NCBI RefSeq assembly: GCF_001276515.1
Contig: NZ_LDVZ01000005.1
Location: forward strand, 42,097 to 106,096
Origin: Haemophilus sp. C1
Lineage (GTDB): Bacteria > Pseudomonadota > Gammaproteobacteria > Enterobacterales > Pasteurellaceae
Reading direction: 5' to 3'
DNA: 64,000 bases
The position numbers were made by a program, and so were the translations under genes. Positions 30,396-39,287 of this stretch are shown here, in pieces; the stretch's first letter is position 1; each line of letters opens with the position of its first letter. The notes below the pieces were generated by a model, which was given only the letters and a program-made list of their open reading frames with translations, searched no databases and had not been told where the DNA came from.

Positions 30396-31241
30396 ATGAT
30401 TTATTTTTCAGATAAAGAATTGGATGATTTATTGCTTGAGGATATTTATCGTGGTGATTTAACCACTCATGCCCTTGGTATTGAAAATATTCCGGCGAAA
30501 ATTCTTTTTAAGCGGAAAAATGCAGGGATTGTGGCGGGTGTTTCTGTTGCGGAAAAATTATTAAAAAAACTGGATATTCAACCGCACTTATATGTAAAAG
30601 AAGGGGAGTGGGTTGAATCAGGTGCTTTGTTGATCAGTGCGGAAGGAATGTCTGAACAATTACATCAAGCTTGGAAAGTGGTGCAATTGGTACTTGAATG
30701 GTCATGTGGGGTTGCCCAATATACGGCAGAAATGATAGCCAATGCCAAAGTGATTAACTCAAATGCTGTTGTGGCTTGTACGCGTAAAAGTATTCCTAAT
30801 ACGCGTAAACTTGCGACAAATGCTGTATTAGCAGCTGGTGGACATATTCATCGACAAGGCGTTAGCGAAACTCTTTTGGTTTTTACTAATCATCGAAATT
30901 TACTTTCTGATCCAAATGATTGGACGAAAATTGTGGATAGATTACGTCAAGAAGCACCTGAAAATAAAATAACTTTAGAAGCAGATAATTTTGCTCAATT
31001 TGAGCAAATGTATGTAGCAGAGCCTGATATTATTCAACTTGATAAATGGTCATTAGATGATGTGAAAAAGGCTTTAGATCTACTTCACTCAAAACAGAAA
31101 GATATTCTGCTTTCTGTCGCTGGAGGAGTAAATAAAAATAATGTATCAGATTACGCCAAATTAGGTATTCGTTTATTTATTACTTCTGCACCTTATTATG
31201 CACCACCAGAGGATATAAAAGTGGTGATTGAAAAGATATAA
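30396..31241 (+). CDS. modD: ModD-type protein (quinolinate phosphoribosyltransferase fold)
   Basis: The 281-residue protein belongs to the NadC-like family, N-terminal domain residues about 1-105 and barrel about 106-281, with [29 protein letters not shown] as the signature stretch. ModD proteins are encoded beside molybdate transporters, but their reaction is not established; they are not thought to replace NadC. It stands just upstream of molABC, separated by a ModE-like palindrome, supporting a link to molybdenum rather than NAD. Confidence 0.85.
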   Translation: MIYFSDKELDDLLLEDIYRGDLTTHALGIENIPAKILFKRKNAGIVAGVSVAEKLLKKLDIQPHLYVKEGEWVESGALLISAEGMSEQLHQAWKVVQLVLEWSCGVAQYTAEMIANAKVINSNAVVACTRKSIPNTRKLATNAVLAAGGHIHRQGVSETLLVFTNHRNLLSDPNDWTKIVDRLRQEAPENKITLEADNFAQFEQMYVAEPDIIQLDKWSLDDVKKALDLLHSKQKDILLSVAGGVNKNNVSDYAKLGIRLFITSAPYYAPPEDIKVVIEKI

Positions 31242-31252
31242 GTATAGAGTTT

Positions 31253-31280
31253 ATCATTATATAAATAAGTGTATAATGAT
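31253..31280. promoter_or_regulatory. ModE-like palindrome upstream of molA
   Basis: ATCATTATA (31253-31261) and TATAATGAT (31272-31280) are perfect 9-bp inverted arms with a 10-bp spacer. This resembles ModE operators (TATATA and TATATA-type arms ending in GAT). It overlaps the probable molA promoter, suggesting molybdate-dependent repression. Confidence 0.55.
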
Positions 31281-31308
31281 GCTTTCTTACTTAAAATAAG
31301 GATGTGCT

Positions 31309-32364
31309 ATGAAACTTAAATCATTGTTAATTGCCGGCTTGCTCGGTTCCCTTTCTTTTTCAGCATTAGCTGATCGCATTATCACAGACCAACTCGATCG
31401 AAAAGTGACAATTCCCGATCACATTAATAGAGCTGTGGTGTTACAGCACCAAACTTTGAATATTGCTGTGCAGTTGGATGCCACAAAACAGATTGTGGGA
31501 GTGCTTTCCAACTGGAAGAAACAACTAGGCAAAAACTATGTTCGCCTTGCGCCGGAGCTGGAAAACATGGCGATGCCGGGCGATTTGAATTCCGTTAATA
31601 TTGAAAGTTTGTTGGCGTTAAAACCAGATGTAGTGTTTGTGACTAACTATGCACCGCCCGAAATGATCAAGCAAATCAGTGACGTGAATATTCCTGTGGT
31701 AGCCATTTCCTTGCGTACCGGGGAAACGGGTGAGAAAGTCAAACTTAATCCAACCTTAACTGACGAAGATAAAGCTTATAATGACGGCTTAAAACAGGGC
31801 ATTGAACTGATTGCCGAGGTATTTGAGAAAAAACAACAAGGCGATGAGTTAGTGAAAGCTGCCTTTGCCAATCGCAAGTTGTTGGCAGATCGCCTAAGCG
31901 ATGTTCCTGCCGATAAACGTGTGCGCACTTATATGGCAAATCCGGATTTAGGCACTTATGGTTCCGGTAAATATACGGGGCTTATGATGGAACACGCAGG
32001 CTCTTATAACGTCGCGGCGGCAACCATTAAAGGTTTCAAACAGGTTTCTCTAGAAAATGTGTTGGAATGGAACCCCGCGGTGATTTTGGTGCAAGATCGT
32101 TATCTTGATGTGGTACCACAAATTTTGAATGATCAAGGTTGGGCAAATATTCAGGCGGTAAAAGATAAAAAAGTTTTGTTGATGCCGGAATATGCCAAAG
32201 CCTGGGGATACCCGATGCCGGAAGCTTTAGCGTTGGGCGAAGTATGGTTGGCGAAAGCGCTTTATCCACAACGTTTCCAAGATGTGGATTTGGATAAAAT
32301 GGTGAACGATTATTACCAAAAATTCTACCGCACTTCTTACAAAGCCGACAATGCAGCTAAATAG
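31309..32364 (+). CDS. molA: Periplasmic molybdate/tungstate-binding protein
   Basis: MolA is the class III (BtuF/FhuD-like) binding protein that feeds the MolBC transporter; in H. influenzae it is known to bind molybdate and tungstate. The 351-residue precursor has a signal peptide (residues 1-21, cleavage after SALA). Two lobes are joined by a long helix, with YLDVVPQIL and the AKAWGYPMPEALALGEVWLAK tail typical of the family. Its last 14 bases overlap molB. Confidence 0.92.
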   Translation: MKLKSLLIAGLLGSLSFSALADRIITDQLDRKVTIPDHINRAVVLQHQTLNIAVQLDATKQIVGVLSNWKKQLGKNYVRLAPELENMAMPGDLNSVNIESLLALKPDVVFVTNYAPPEMIKQISDVNIPVVAISLRTGETGEKVKLNPTLTDEDKAYNDGLKQGIELIAEVFEKKQQGDELVKAAFANRKLLADRLSDVPADKRVRTYMANPDLGTYGSGKYTGLMMEHAGSYNVAAATIKGFKQVSLENVLEWNPAVILVQDRYLDVVPQILNDQGWANIQAVKDKKVLLMPEYAKAWGYPMPEALALGEVWLAKALYPQRFQDVDLDKMVNDYYQKFYRTSYKADNAAK

Positions 32365-33364
32365 TTACTCTAAAATTCTCTTTGGATTAACGCTGTTGCT
32401 TGTGATTACCGCCGTGATTTCTTTGGGAATCGGGCGGTATTCTTTGTCTGTACCGCAAATTGGGCAAATTCTGTGGGCAAAAGCGACCGCACTTGAGATC
32501 GATTCAGTGCAGCAACAGGTGATTTTTCAAGTGCGTTTACCTCGAATTTTAACCGCACTTTGCGTGGGTGCCGGTTTGGCATTGAGTGGTGTGGTATTAC
32601 AAGGCATTTTTCGTAATCCGTTAGTGGATCCGCATATTATCGGCGTGACCTCCAGTTCAGCCTTCGGTGGCACCTTGGCAATTTTCTTTGGATTCAGTTT
32701 ATACGGCTTATTTGCCAGCACTATTTTATTTGGCTTTGGCACGCTTGCCTTAGTTTTTCTGTTTAGCTTCAAATTTAATCAACGCAGCTTGTTGATGCTT
32801 ATTCTTATCGGCATGATTTTAAGCGGGCTTTTTTCTGCCCTCGTCAGTCTATTGCAATACATTTCCGACACAGAAGAAAAATTGCCAAGCATTGTGTTTT
32901 GGTTGATGGGGAGTTTTGCCACCTCTAACTGGGAAAAATTCGCTTTTTTCTTTGCCCCGTTTTTGCTGTGTAGCTCGATTTTGCTCAGCTTAAGTTGGCG
33001 CTTGAATTTACTGTCTTTAGATGAGAAAGAAGCCAAGGCTTTGGGCGTGAAAGTGGCTCCATTACGTTGGTTAGCGATCTTTTTAAGCGGTTCGTTAGTG
33101 GCGTGTCAGGTGGCAATTAGCGGCAGTATCGGCTGGGTTGGGCTGATTATTCCTCATCTTAGTCGTATGCTGGTAGGCGCCAATCATCAACGTTTATTGC
33201 CTTGCACCATGCTTGTCGGTGCGACTTATATGTTGCTCGTGGACAACGTTGCGCGTTCCCTGTCCGATGCCGAAATTCCAATCAGTATTTTGACCGCACT
33301 TATTGGTGCGCCGTTGTTTGGTGTATTGGTATATAAACTAAAACGCGGAGGCATGAATGAATAA
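32351..33364 (+). CDS. molB: Molybdate/tungstate ABC transporter permease
   Basis: MolB is an FecCD/BtuC-type permease of 337 residues with about ten membrane segments. The family signature GAGLALSGVVLQGIFRNPLVDPHIIGV is at residues about 77-103, and GWVGLIIPHLSRMLVGANHQRLLP near 255-278 forms the coupling helix and its flank. It overlaps molA (14 bp) and molC (8 bp). Three uptake cores lie within or near it. Confidence 0.93.
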   Translation: MQLNSYSKILFGLTLLLVITAVISLGIGRYSLSVPQIGQILWAKATALEIDSVQQQVIFQVRLPRILTALCVGAGLALSGVVLQGIFRNPLVDPHIIGVTSSSAFGGTLAIFFGFSLYGLFASTILFGFGTLALVFLFSFKFNQRSLLMLILIGMILSGLFSALVSLLQYISDTEEKLPSIVFWLMGSFATSNWEKFAFFFAPFLLCSSILLSLSWRLNLLSLDEKEAKALGVKVAPLRWLAIFLSGSLVACQVAISGSIGWVGLIIPHLSRMLVGANHQRLLPCTMLVGATYMLLVDNVARSLSDAEIPISILTALIGAPLFGVLVYKLKRGGMNE

Positions 33365-34118
33365 AGCGCTCTCCGTGGAAAATCTAGGTTTTTATTACCA
33401 AGCGGAAAACTTCCTGTTTCAGCAACTGAATTTTGATTTGAATAAAGGAGATATTCTAGCGATTTTAGGGCAAAACGGTTGCGGAAAAAGCACTTTGTTG
33501 GATTTGTTGCTTGGCATTCATAGCCCGATTCAGGGCAAGATTGAGGTGTATCAATCTATCGGTTTTGTGCCGCAATTCTTTTCTTCGCCTTTTGCTTATT
33601 CCGTATTGGATATCGTGTTGATGGGGCGCTCAACCCATATTAATACTTTCGCCAAACCGAAACCGCATGATTATCAAATCGCTATGCAGGCACTGGATTA
33701 TTTGAATTTGACCCATTTGGCAAATCGTGAATTTGCTTCACTTTCGGGCGGACAGCGACAACTAATTTTAATTGCGAGAGCCATTGCTTCAGAATGCAAA
33801 TTGATACTGTTGGATGAGCCTACTTCAGCATTAGATCTTGCAAATCAAGATATCGTATTGTCTTTACTGATGGATTTAGCACAATCACAGAAAATGACGG
33901 TCGCATTCACAACACATCAACCTAATCAAGCTGTAGCGATAACCAATAAAGCTTTATTGTTAAACAAACAAAATTATCAATTTGGTAAAACAAAGGACAT
34001 TTTAACTTCAGAAAATTTGACCGCACTTTTTCATTTGCCGATGCTTGAACAACAAGCTCAATATAAAGCATCATTTTTTACGCATTTTGTTCCCTTATAT
34101 AAAACACTATTAAAGTAA
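33357..34118 (+). CDS. molC: Molybdate/tungstate ABC transporter ATPase
   Basis: MolC powers MolB. The 253-residue protein has Walker A GQNGCGKST (residues about 38-46), a Q-loop, the signature LSGGQRQ, Walker B LILLDEP and a switch His in FTTHQPNQA. Sequence composition changes from moderately GC-rich to AT-rich at about 33,780 within the gene. The next gene starts 9 bp downstream and is probably co-transcribed. Confidence 0.93.
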   Translation: MNKALSVENLGFYYQAENFLFQQLNFDLNKGDILAILGQNGCGKSTLLDLLLGIHSPIQGKIEVYQSIGFVPQFFSSPFAYSVLDIVLMGRSTHINTFAKPKPHDYQIAMQALDYLNLTHLANREFASLSGGQRQLILIARAIASECKLILLDEPTSALDLANQDIVLSLLMDLAQSQKMTVAFTTHQPNQAVAITNKALLLNKQNYQFGKTKDILTSENLTALFHLPMLEQQAQYKASFFTHFVPLYKTLLK

Positions 34119-34127
34119 GGAAAACTT

Positions 34128-34907
34128 ATGGAATCAATTACTGTTTTTAGTGCTGGGAGTTTTCAGTATGCATTGCAAGAATTGTCTGATATTTTTCGAC
34201 AAATTCATCATGTAGAGATTAAAGCATTTTGTGGTCCTGCCGGAATCTTGCGTCAACAAATTGAGCAAGGGGAGAAATGTGATATTTTTATTAGTGCAAA
34301 CCCTGAAAATGTATTTCAGTTAGCTGATTCTAAAACAATTTATCAAAAATTAACGATAGCGTTTAATCAATTAGCATTAACTACGCTGAATTTAGAACAA
34401 TTTCGTCATAAATCTATTTTTGAATTGTTATTTGATTGCTCTTTACGCCTCGCAACATCAACACCACGTAGTGATCCTTGTGGAGATTATACTTGGCTGC
34501 TATTTGATAAAATTGAGCAATATTTCCCTAGTGAAGGGGAGTCATTGAAACGACGAGCTTTGAAATTGGTGGGCGGGACATCTTCAAACATAATTCCAAA
34601 AGGAAAAATTGCATCTCGCTATTTATTGTCAAATGGTTATGCAGATATGATGATTGGTTATTCGCACTATCAAGTAAGGTCAGAATTTGATTTAAGTGAG
34701 AGCTATGCATCTATGAATACTGACTTTAATATTGGTATAACGAATCAAGTATTCTTGACCTATATTTTCCCTGTTGAATTTGAGGTAAAAGCAGAATATG
34801 TCATGGCTTTATTAAGCAATGTTGAAAGTGCGGTTAAATTTTTTCAATTTTTAAGGTCTGATATAGCTAAACAAATCATTAAAAATCATGGCTTTTTGCT
34901 GGAATAA
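34128..34907 (+). CDS. ModA/WtpA-like substrate-binding protein without a signal peptide
   Basis: The 259-residue protein has the ModA-type fold: ITVFSAGSFQYALQELSDIF at the N-terminus, CGPAGILRQQIEQGEKCDIFISANPENV (oxyanion contact region), then ATSTPRSDPCGDY and NIIPKGKIASRYLLSNGYADMMIGY. ModA relatives are exported, but here the start (SD AAGGAAAA, ATG at 34128) leads directly into the first strand and no upstream signal sequence exists, because molC ends 9 bp before. It should therefore stay in the cytoplasm. A molybdate sensor, storage or donor role is inference; the family and operon context are clear. Confidence 0.8.
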   Translation: MESITVFSAGSFQYALQELSDIFRQIHHVEIKAFCGPAGILRQQIEQGEKCDIFISANPENVFQLADSKTIYQKLTIAFNQLALTTLNLEQFRHKSIFELLFDCSLRLATSTPRSDPCGDYTWLLFDKIEQYFPSEGESLKRRALKLVGGTSSNIIPKGKIASRYLLSNGYADMMIGYSHYQVRSEFDLSESYASMNTDFNIGITNQVFLTYIFPVEFEVKAEYVMALLSNVESAVKFFQFLRSDIAKQIIKNHGFLLE

Positions 34908-34910
34908 ACC

Positions 34911-34977
34911 TTGCATTTGAGCTTATTCATCGCTAGAATGCAGGTTCCTTGTCATCGCTGAGTTAGAGATCGGCGAA
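34911..34977 (+). promoter_or_regulatory. rpsO promoter and leader hairpin
   Basis: TTGCAT (34911-34916) and TAGAAT (34934-34939) are separated by 17 bp. The transcript would then contain a hairpin from CGCTGA paired with TCGGCG at about 34957-34977, upstream of the AGGAG site of rpsO. Confidence 0.55.
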
Positions 34978-35013
34978 TGATGTATTAACAACACTACCTT
35001 TTAGGAGTAAAAA

Positions 35014-35283
35014 ATGTCTCTAAGTACTGAAAAAAAAGCAGCAATCGTTGCTGAATTTGGTCGTGATGCGAAAGATACTGGTTCTTCTGAAGTTCAAATC
35101 GCATTATTAACTGCACAAATCAACCACTTACAAGCTCACTTTGCAGAGCACAAAAAAGACCACCATGGTCGTCGTGGTTTATTACGTATGGTTTCTCGTC
35201 GTCGTAAACTTTTAGACTACTTAAAACGTACTGATCTTGCTTTATACCAAAGCACTATCGCTCGTTTAGGTTTACGTCGCTAA
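35014..35283 (+). CDS. rpsO: 30S ribosomal protein S15
   Basis: S15 binds the 16S rRNA three-way junction early in 30S assembly and in E. coli represses its own mRNA. The 89 residues contain [17 protein letters not shown] and the [21 protein letters not shown] signature. Length equals that of E. coli S15. It has an AGGAG ribosome site and its own terminator; pnp does not follow here. Confidence 0.97.
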   Translation: MSLSTEKKAAIVAEFGRDAKDTGSSEVQIALLTAQINHLQAHFAEHKKDHHGRRGLLRMVSRRRKLLDYLKRTDLALYQSTIARLGLRR

Positions 35284-35307
35284 TTTTTATTACGATAGTA
35301 AAAAATC

Positions 35308-35337
35308 AAGCCCTCGAATCTCGAGGGCTTTTTTTAT
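35308..35337 (+). terminator. Terminator of rpsO
   Basis: AAGCCCTCGA and TCGAGGGCTT pair around ATC, followed by seven Ts. Confidence 0.92.
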
Positions 35338-35423
35338 GATTTTATTTTAATTTTATAGGCGTTCTTTAGACTATCATCAAATAAACAAAATATTTGATTT
35401 ATATATTCTTAACTTGCTATCTT

Positions 35424-35965
35424 CTAATTTTTACATAATAAATATACATCTAATTTTAGTTGTTTGTTATGAAATTGCTGTAATGTACTACGATGACCTA
35501 CGCTGAGAATGATCATTTCGGGCAGACGCTCTTTAATTGTTTGGTAGAGTAAATGCTCTGTTGTTTCATCCAATGCTGAAGTCGTTTCATCAAGAAATAC
35601 GACATCTGGTTTTGTGAGTAAAATACGAATAAACGCCACTCTTTGTAGTTCACTGGACGATAAAATCGCTTGCCAGTCATTAAATTCAGCTTAATTAGTG
35701 GGCGACCAATCCACACGGATATGAGTGTCGCAAAAATAATAAAAGCATAAATGAAGAAAACAACGCCTTTTTCGATATTAAATCCAAATAAAGTTAATAC
35801 GCCAGAAAGTGACCATAAAATAATCGTAAATTCAATGGTCGTGAGCACCGAGTTAATCACACCTCGTACAATTTGTACGGTACTGGTAATAAATTCTCTC
35901 GCATCTTGTTCAATACGTTGATCGATATTATCTGGTAAATCTCGTTCATATTTTAGGTGATAGTA
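35424..35965 (-). pseudogene. Remnant of a YddA-like fused ABC transporter
   Basis: The minus strand from 35965 encodes part of an ABC membrane domain (YYHLKYERDLPDNIDQRIEQ, then IEFTIILWSLSGVLTLFGF, to IGRPLIKLN). The frame then shifts near 35,680 directly into the end of the ATPase domain (DWQAILSSSELQRVAFIR, VVFLDETTSALDE, SVGHRSTL). Walker A and the intervening 150-200 residues are deleted, and the 5' part is missing before 35965. The order matches fused permease-ATPase proteins of the YddA/SbmA-like group. It is dead as a transporter. Confidence 0.75.
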
Positions 35966-35980
35966 TTTTTAAAAGGCTAT

Positions 35981-36022
35981 AAAAAAACACCGCACTTTTG
36001 ATGGCAAAGTGCGGTGTTTTTT
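35981..36022 (-). terminator. Uptake-sequence dyad terminator of dacB
   Basis: ACCGCACTT (35989-35997) and AAGTGCGGT (36007-36015) form the stem, with A and T runs on both sides; it closes dacB on the minus strand. Confidence 0.85.
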
Positions 36023-36033
36023 AGAAGGCTTTA

Positions 36034-37473
36034 TTAGTATTTATAGATTTCGTTATATAAGCCACTCTCAAATTGTACTAATGGGGCTCGTTTGGTTTTG
36101 CTTTCCAAATCGCCTGTTGAGTAGCCATTAATAAATTGTACAAAGGCTACTTTTTCCCCTCGAGCATTTGTCATAAAGCCGGCGAGGTTATAAACACCTT
36201 TCAAAGAACCAGTTTTAGCAATAACATTTTTTACTAATGGCGGGCTAATTAATCCACCTCGCCCACTGATCGTGCCATCTACACCTGCGATGGGGAAAGT
36301 TTCCATTAAATGTAATTTATCTTCGTTTTTGGCGATGTATTCTAAAACGGACAGCATCGTTTTTGGTGCTACAAGATTATGGCGAGACAGTCCAGAGCCA
36401 TCGGCTAAGATACTGTTGCCAAAACGAACTCCCTGTTTTTGTAATATGGATTTAATCGCTAATGTGCCTAATTGAAAGGATGCTGGGCGTTTATAGTAAT
36501 TGAATGCCACCGCTCGGAATAATGAATCGGCAATCTGGTTATCCGATTTTTTCATCATTTTTTTTAATAAATCGGGTAATGGTTTGGATAAATGTTTCGC
36601 TAATAGCTGACCTTGTTGTGGTTTCTGTGGCAACATGACTTTGCCATTAAACTCAATACCTAATTGTCTTAATTGTCGTTGAATAATCGCGGCTGCATAA
36701 GCATCCGTATCTTGCACAGCAAAGCTTAAGCCAAAAGGTTTAGATTGACGGGCTAAACATCCTTTTACTTGATAGCGATTATTATCGTGTACAACAACAT
36801 CAAGCTGACAATAAGGCGCTTCATTGCTATCCGCTACATAAACTTGTCCGAATACTTGAATTGGAAATTGTGCAGGCACATTGATTTTTACGGTTTCACC
36901 AGGATTTTGATTGGCATCTAGTTCTGCATAAAAACAGTTGTTATCGATATTTGCCGCTGCTGGGGGAGAGTTGAAACACATGGTCAGATCGTTCCAAATC
37001 CAACCTAATCCTCGGTCGTGACTGGAAAAAACAGAGGTATCTAATACTAAATCGCCATTAATTTTTTTGATACCTTGTTTTTTTAATTCTGCAAGTAGGC
37101 TATAAAGCTGACCACTTGTGAGATCTGGATCGCCAGTGAAACGCACAATTAAGTGACCCTCTAAATTCCCATTTTGGATTTTTCCATTAGTTAAAAGTGC
37201 GGTCTCAAATTGGAATTGATCACCTAATGCAAGTTTAGCGGCAACGGCAGTAAAAACTTTTTGTGTGCTCGCAGGAAGCATAAAGGTTGAGCCATTATAA
37301 TCCGCAATAATTTGATTTTGATTTATATTTTTTGCGATGAAACCTACGCTAGAGCCTTCAGGCAATTTTTGTGTTAAATCTGAAACATTAATATTGGCGA
37401 AAGTTGGCAGGCTAAAACTCACTGAAAGTAAAAAGGATCCAAGTGCGGTAGAAATTGAAGATAATTTTTTCAT
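36034..37473 (-). CDS. dacB: D-Ala-D-Ala carboxypeptidase/endopeptidase (PBP4)
   Basis: DacB is a periplasmic class C low-molecular-mass penicillin-binding protein that trims and cleaves peptidoglycan cross-links. The 479-residue precursor has a signal peptide (residues 1-26, SLPTFA). The catalytic SxxK is in LPASTQKVFTA, SxN in MKKSDNQIAD, and KTG in VIAKTGSLKGVYN. The large insert between the first two motifs is typical of PBP4 (E. coli 477 residues). It is divergent from greA. Confidence 0.95.
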   Translation of the reverse strand: MKKLSSISTALGSFLLSVSFSLPTFANINVSDLTQKLPEGSSVGFIAKNINQNQIIADYNGSTFMLPASTQKVFTAVAAKLALGDQFQFETALLTNGKIQNGNLEGHLIVRFTGDPDLTSGQLYSLLAELKKQGIKKINGDLVLDTSVFSSHDRGLGWIWNDLTMCFNSPPAAANIDNNCFYAELDANQNPGETVKINVPAQFPIQVFGQVYVADSNEAPYCQLDVVVHDNNRYQVKGCLARQSKPFGLSFAVQDTDAYAAAIIQRQLRQLGIEFNGKVMLPQKPQQGQLLAKHLSKPLPDLLKKMMKKSDNQIADSLFRAVAFNYYKRPASFQLGTLAIKSILQKQGVRFGNSILADGSGLSRHNLVAPKTMLSVLEYIAKNEDKLHLMETFPIAGVDGTISGRGGLISPPLVKNVIAKTGSLKGVYNLAGFMTNARGEKVAFVQFINGYSTGDLESKTKRAPLVQFESGLYNEIYKY

Positions 37474-37636
37474 ATTAGGTTTGTTATGGTTGCTATTTTT
37501 TTTTAGACGAACAATAATAAGCCCCGAATGAAATTGAGTAAATCATTTTCTCATTTCAAGTTTATTTTTAATAATACTGCGGCAAGATTTTAGTATTTTG
37601 CCGTGGTTTTTGTTTTATTTAGTAAAAGGAAAAACA

Positions 37637-38113
37637 ATGCAACAAATTCCAATGACTGTGCGTGGCGCAGAACAATTACGTGAAGAATTGGATTTCTTAA
37701 AAAATGTACGTCGTCCTGAAATTATTAAAGCGATAGCAGAAGCCCGCGAGCACGGTGACTTAAAAGAAAATGCAGAATATCATGCAGCTCGTGAGCAACA
37801 AGGTTTTTGCGAAGGTCGTATTCAAGAGATTGAAGGTAAACTTGGTAATGCTCAAATTATTGATGTAACAAAAATGCCAAATAATGGTAAAGTGATTTTT
37901 GGTGCAACAGTTGTGCTTGTAAATACTGATACAGACGAAGAAGTCACTTATCGCATTGTGGGCGATGATGAAGCAGACATTAAATCGGGTTTGATTTCGG
38001 TTAATTCACCAATTGCGCGAGGTTTAATTGGTAAAGAATTAGATGATACCGTAAATATTACAACGCCTGGCGGTGTCGTTGAGTTTGATATCATTGAAGT
38101 GAATTATATTTAA
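37637..38113 (+). CDS. greA: Transcription elongation factor GreA
   Basis: GreA rescues backtracked RNA polymerase by stimulating transcript cleavage through the secondary channel. The 158 residues comprise an N-terminal coiled coil with the acidic tip in [19 protein letters not shown] and a C-terminal globular domain. The ATG at 37637 with AAAAGGA upstream is chosen; it gives the same length as E. coli GreA. Upstream in-frame codons would add a non-homologous stretch. Confidence 0.96.
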   Translation: MQQIPMTVRGAEQLREELDFLKNVRRPEIIKAIAEAREHGDLKENAEYHAAREQQGFCEGRIQEIEGKLGNAQIIDVTKMPNNGKVIFGATVVLVNTDTDEEVTYRIVGDDEADIKSGLISVNSPIARGLIGKELDDTVNITTPGGVVEFDIIEVNYI

Positions 38114-38117
38114 ATAA

Positions 38118-38148
38118 AAAAGTGCGGTTGAAAATAACCGCACTTTTG
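38118..38148. terminator. Uptake-sequence dyad terminator between greA and yhbY
   Basis: AAGTGCGGT (38120-38128) and ACCGCACTT (38137-38145) pair with flanking A and T runs; it can serve both convergent genes. Confidence 0.85.
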
Positions 38149-38151
38149 TTG

Positions 38152-38451
38152 TTATTTGCGTGGAAGCTGAATTTTTGCTTCTTCGCTTGGGCGATAAAGC
38201 ACCAAAATATGCCCGATAGTTTGTACTTTTGCTGCTTTAGTTTCACGCACAATCGCATCGATAATTAGTTGTTTTGTTTCGCGATCTGCACCAGCAACTT
38301 TGACTTTGATGAGTTCGTGATAATTAAGTGCATTTTCAATTTCAGCAAGTACGCCTTCGGTTAAGCCATTTCCACCAAGCATAACGACTGGGTTAAGATG
38401 GTGCGCAAGACCTTTTAAAAATTGTTTTTGTTTGGTTGATAAGGTTGTCAT
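38152..38451 (-). CDS. yhbY: CRM-domain RNA-binding protein YhbY
   Basis: YhbY associates with pre-50S ribosomal particles. The 99 residues form a single CRM domain: KQKQFLKGLAHHLNPVVMLGGNGLTEGVLAEI with the GxxG loop, then HELIKVKVAG and IGHILVLYRPS. Length matches E. coli YhbY (97). It is divergent from rlmE, as in E. coli, where yhbY lies between greA and rlmE-ftsH. Confidence 0.93.
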   Translation of the reverse strand: MTTLSTKQKQFLKGLAHHLNPVVMLGGNGLTEGVLAEIENALNYHELIKVKVAGADRETKQLIIDAIVRETKAAKVQTIGHILVLYRPSEEAKIQLPRK

Positions 38452-38577
38452 AAGGATTCCTAATTAAAAAGAGCGGTTGATTTTCTCAATGTTTTTCACT
38501 GATTTCAATCAGCCTCGGCTTGAATTCGGCAGATTGTAACCAAATATAAGCAAAACTACTACCAAAAATAGAAGATT

Positions 38578-39207
38578 ATGGGAAAGAAAAAACGTTCGGC
38601 GAGTTCTTCTCGCTGGCTAAATGAACATTTTAGTGATCAATTTGTGCAAAAAGCACATAAGCAAAAGTTGCGTTCACGCGCTTATTTTAAGATTGATGAA
38701 ATTCAACAAACAGATAAATTATTTAAACAAGGAATGACTGTGGTCGATCTTGGCGCAGCACCTGGCGGATGGTCACAATATGTGGTGGGGCAAATCGGTG
38801 GCAAAGGTCGAGTGATTGCTTGTGATATTTTAGAAATGGATCCCATTGTAGGCGTTGATTTTCTGCAAGGTGATTTCCGTGATGAAAATGTTTTGAATGC
38901 TTTATTAGCGCGTGTAGGCGAAGATAAAGTTGATGTTGTGATGTCTGATATGGCACCCAATTTTAGTGGAATGCCATCAGTAGATATTCCACGCGCAATG
39001 TATTTGGTCGAGCTTGCTTTAGATATGTGTAAACAGGTCTTGGCAACCAAAGGAAGCTTTGTTGTTAAAGTTTTCCAAGGTGAAGGCTTTGATGAATATT
39101 TAAGAGAAATTCGTTCTTTATTTAATGTGGTGAAAGTGCGTAAGCCTGAAGCATCACGCGGACGCTCTCGTGAAGTATATATTGTGGCGACAGGCTATAA
39201 AGGCTAA
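38578..39207 (+). CDS. rlmE: 23S rRNA 2'-O-ribose U2552 methyltransferase
   Basis: RlmE (FtsJ/RrmJ) methylates U2552 in the ribosomal A-loop late in 50S assembly. The 209-residue protein begins with a basic RNA-binding tail, then SAM motif [14 protein letters not shown] (near residue 57), [12 protein letters not shown] and [11 protein letters not shown], which contain the catalytic Asp and Lys of the K-D-K-E tetrad. ftsH follows 80 bp downstream, as in E. coli. Confidence 0.96.
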   Translation: MGKKKRSASSSRWLNEHFSDQFVQKAHKQKLRSRAYFKIDEIQQTDKLFKQGMTVVDLGAAPGGWSQYVVGQIGGKGRVIACDILEMDPIVGVDFLQGDFRDENVLNALLARVGEDKVDVVMSDMAPNFSGMPSVDIPRAMYLVELALDMCKQVLATKGSFVVKVFQGEGFDEYLREIRSLFNVVKVRKPEASRGRSREVYIVATGYKG

Positions 39208-39287
39208 TTGCTTTGATAGCTTTTCATCGCTAATGATGTGTAGTATCTTGTAAAAAATTTTTTAACTTAGGAAAGGTAGGTTAGACT

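Noticed and set aside
35513-35860. A separate small membrane protein
   Set aside because: Its sequence is the middle of a YddA-like ABC transporter and continues upstream without a start; it is part of a pseudogene.
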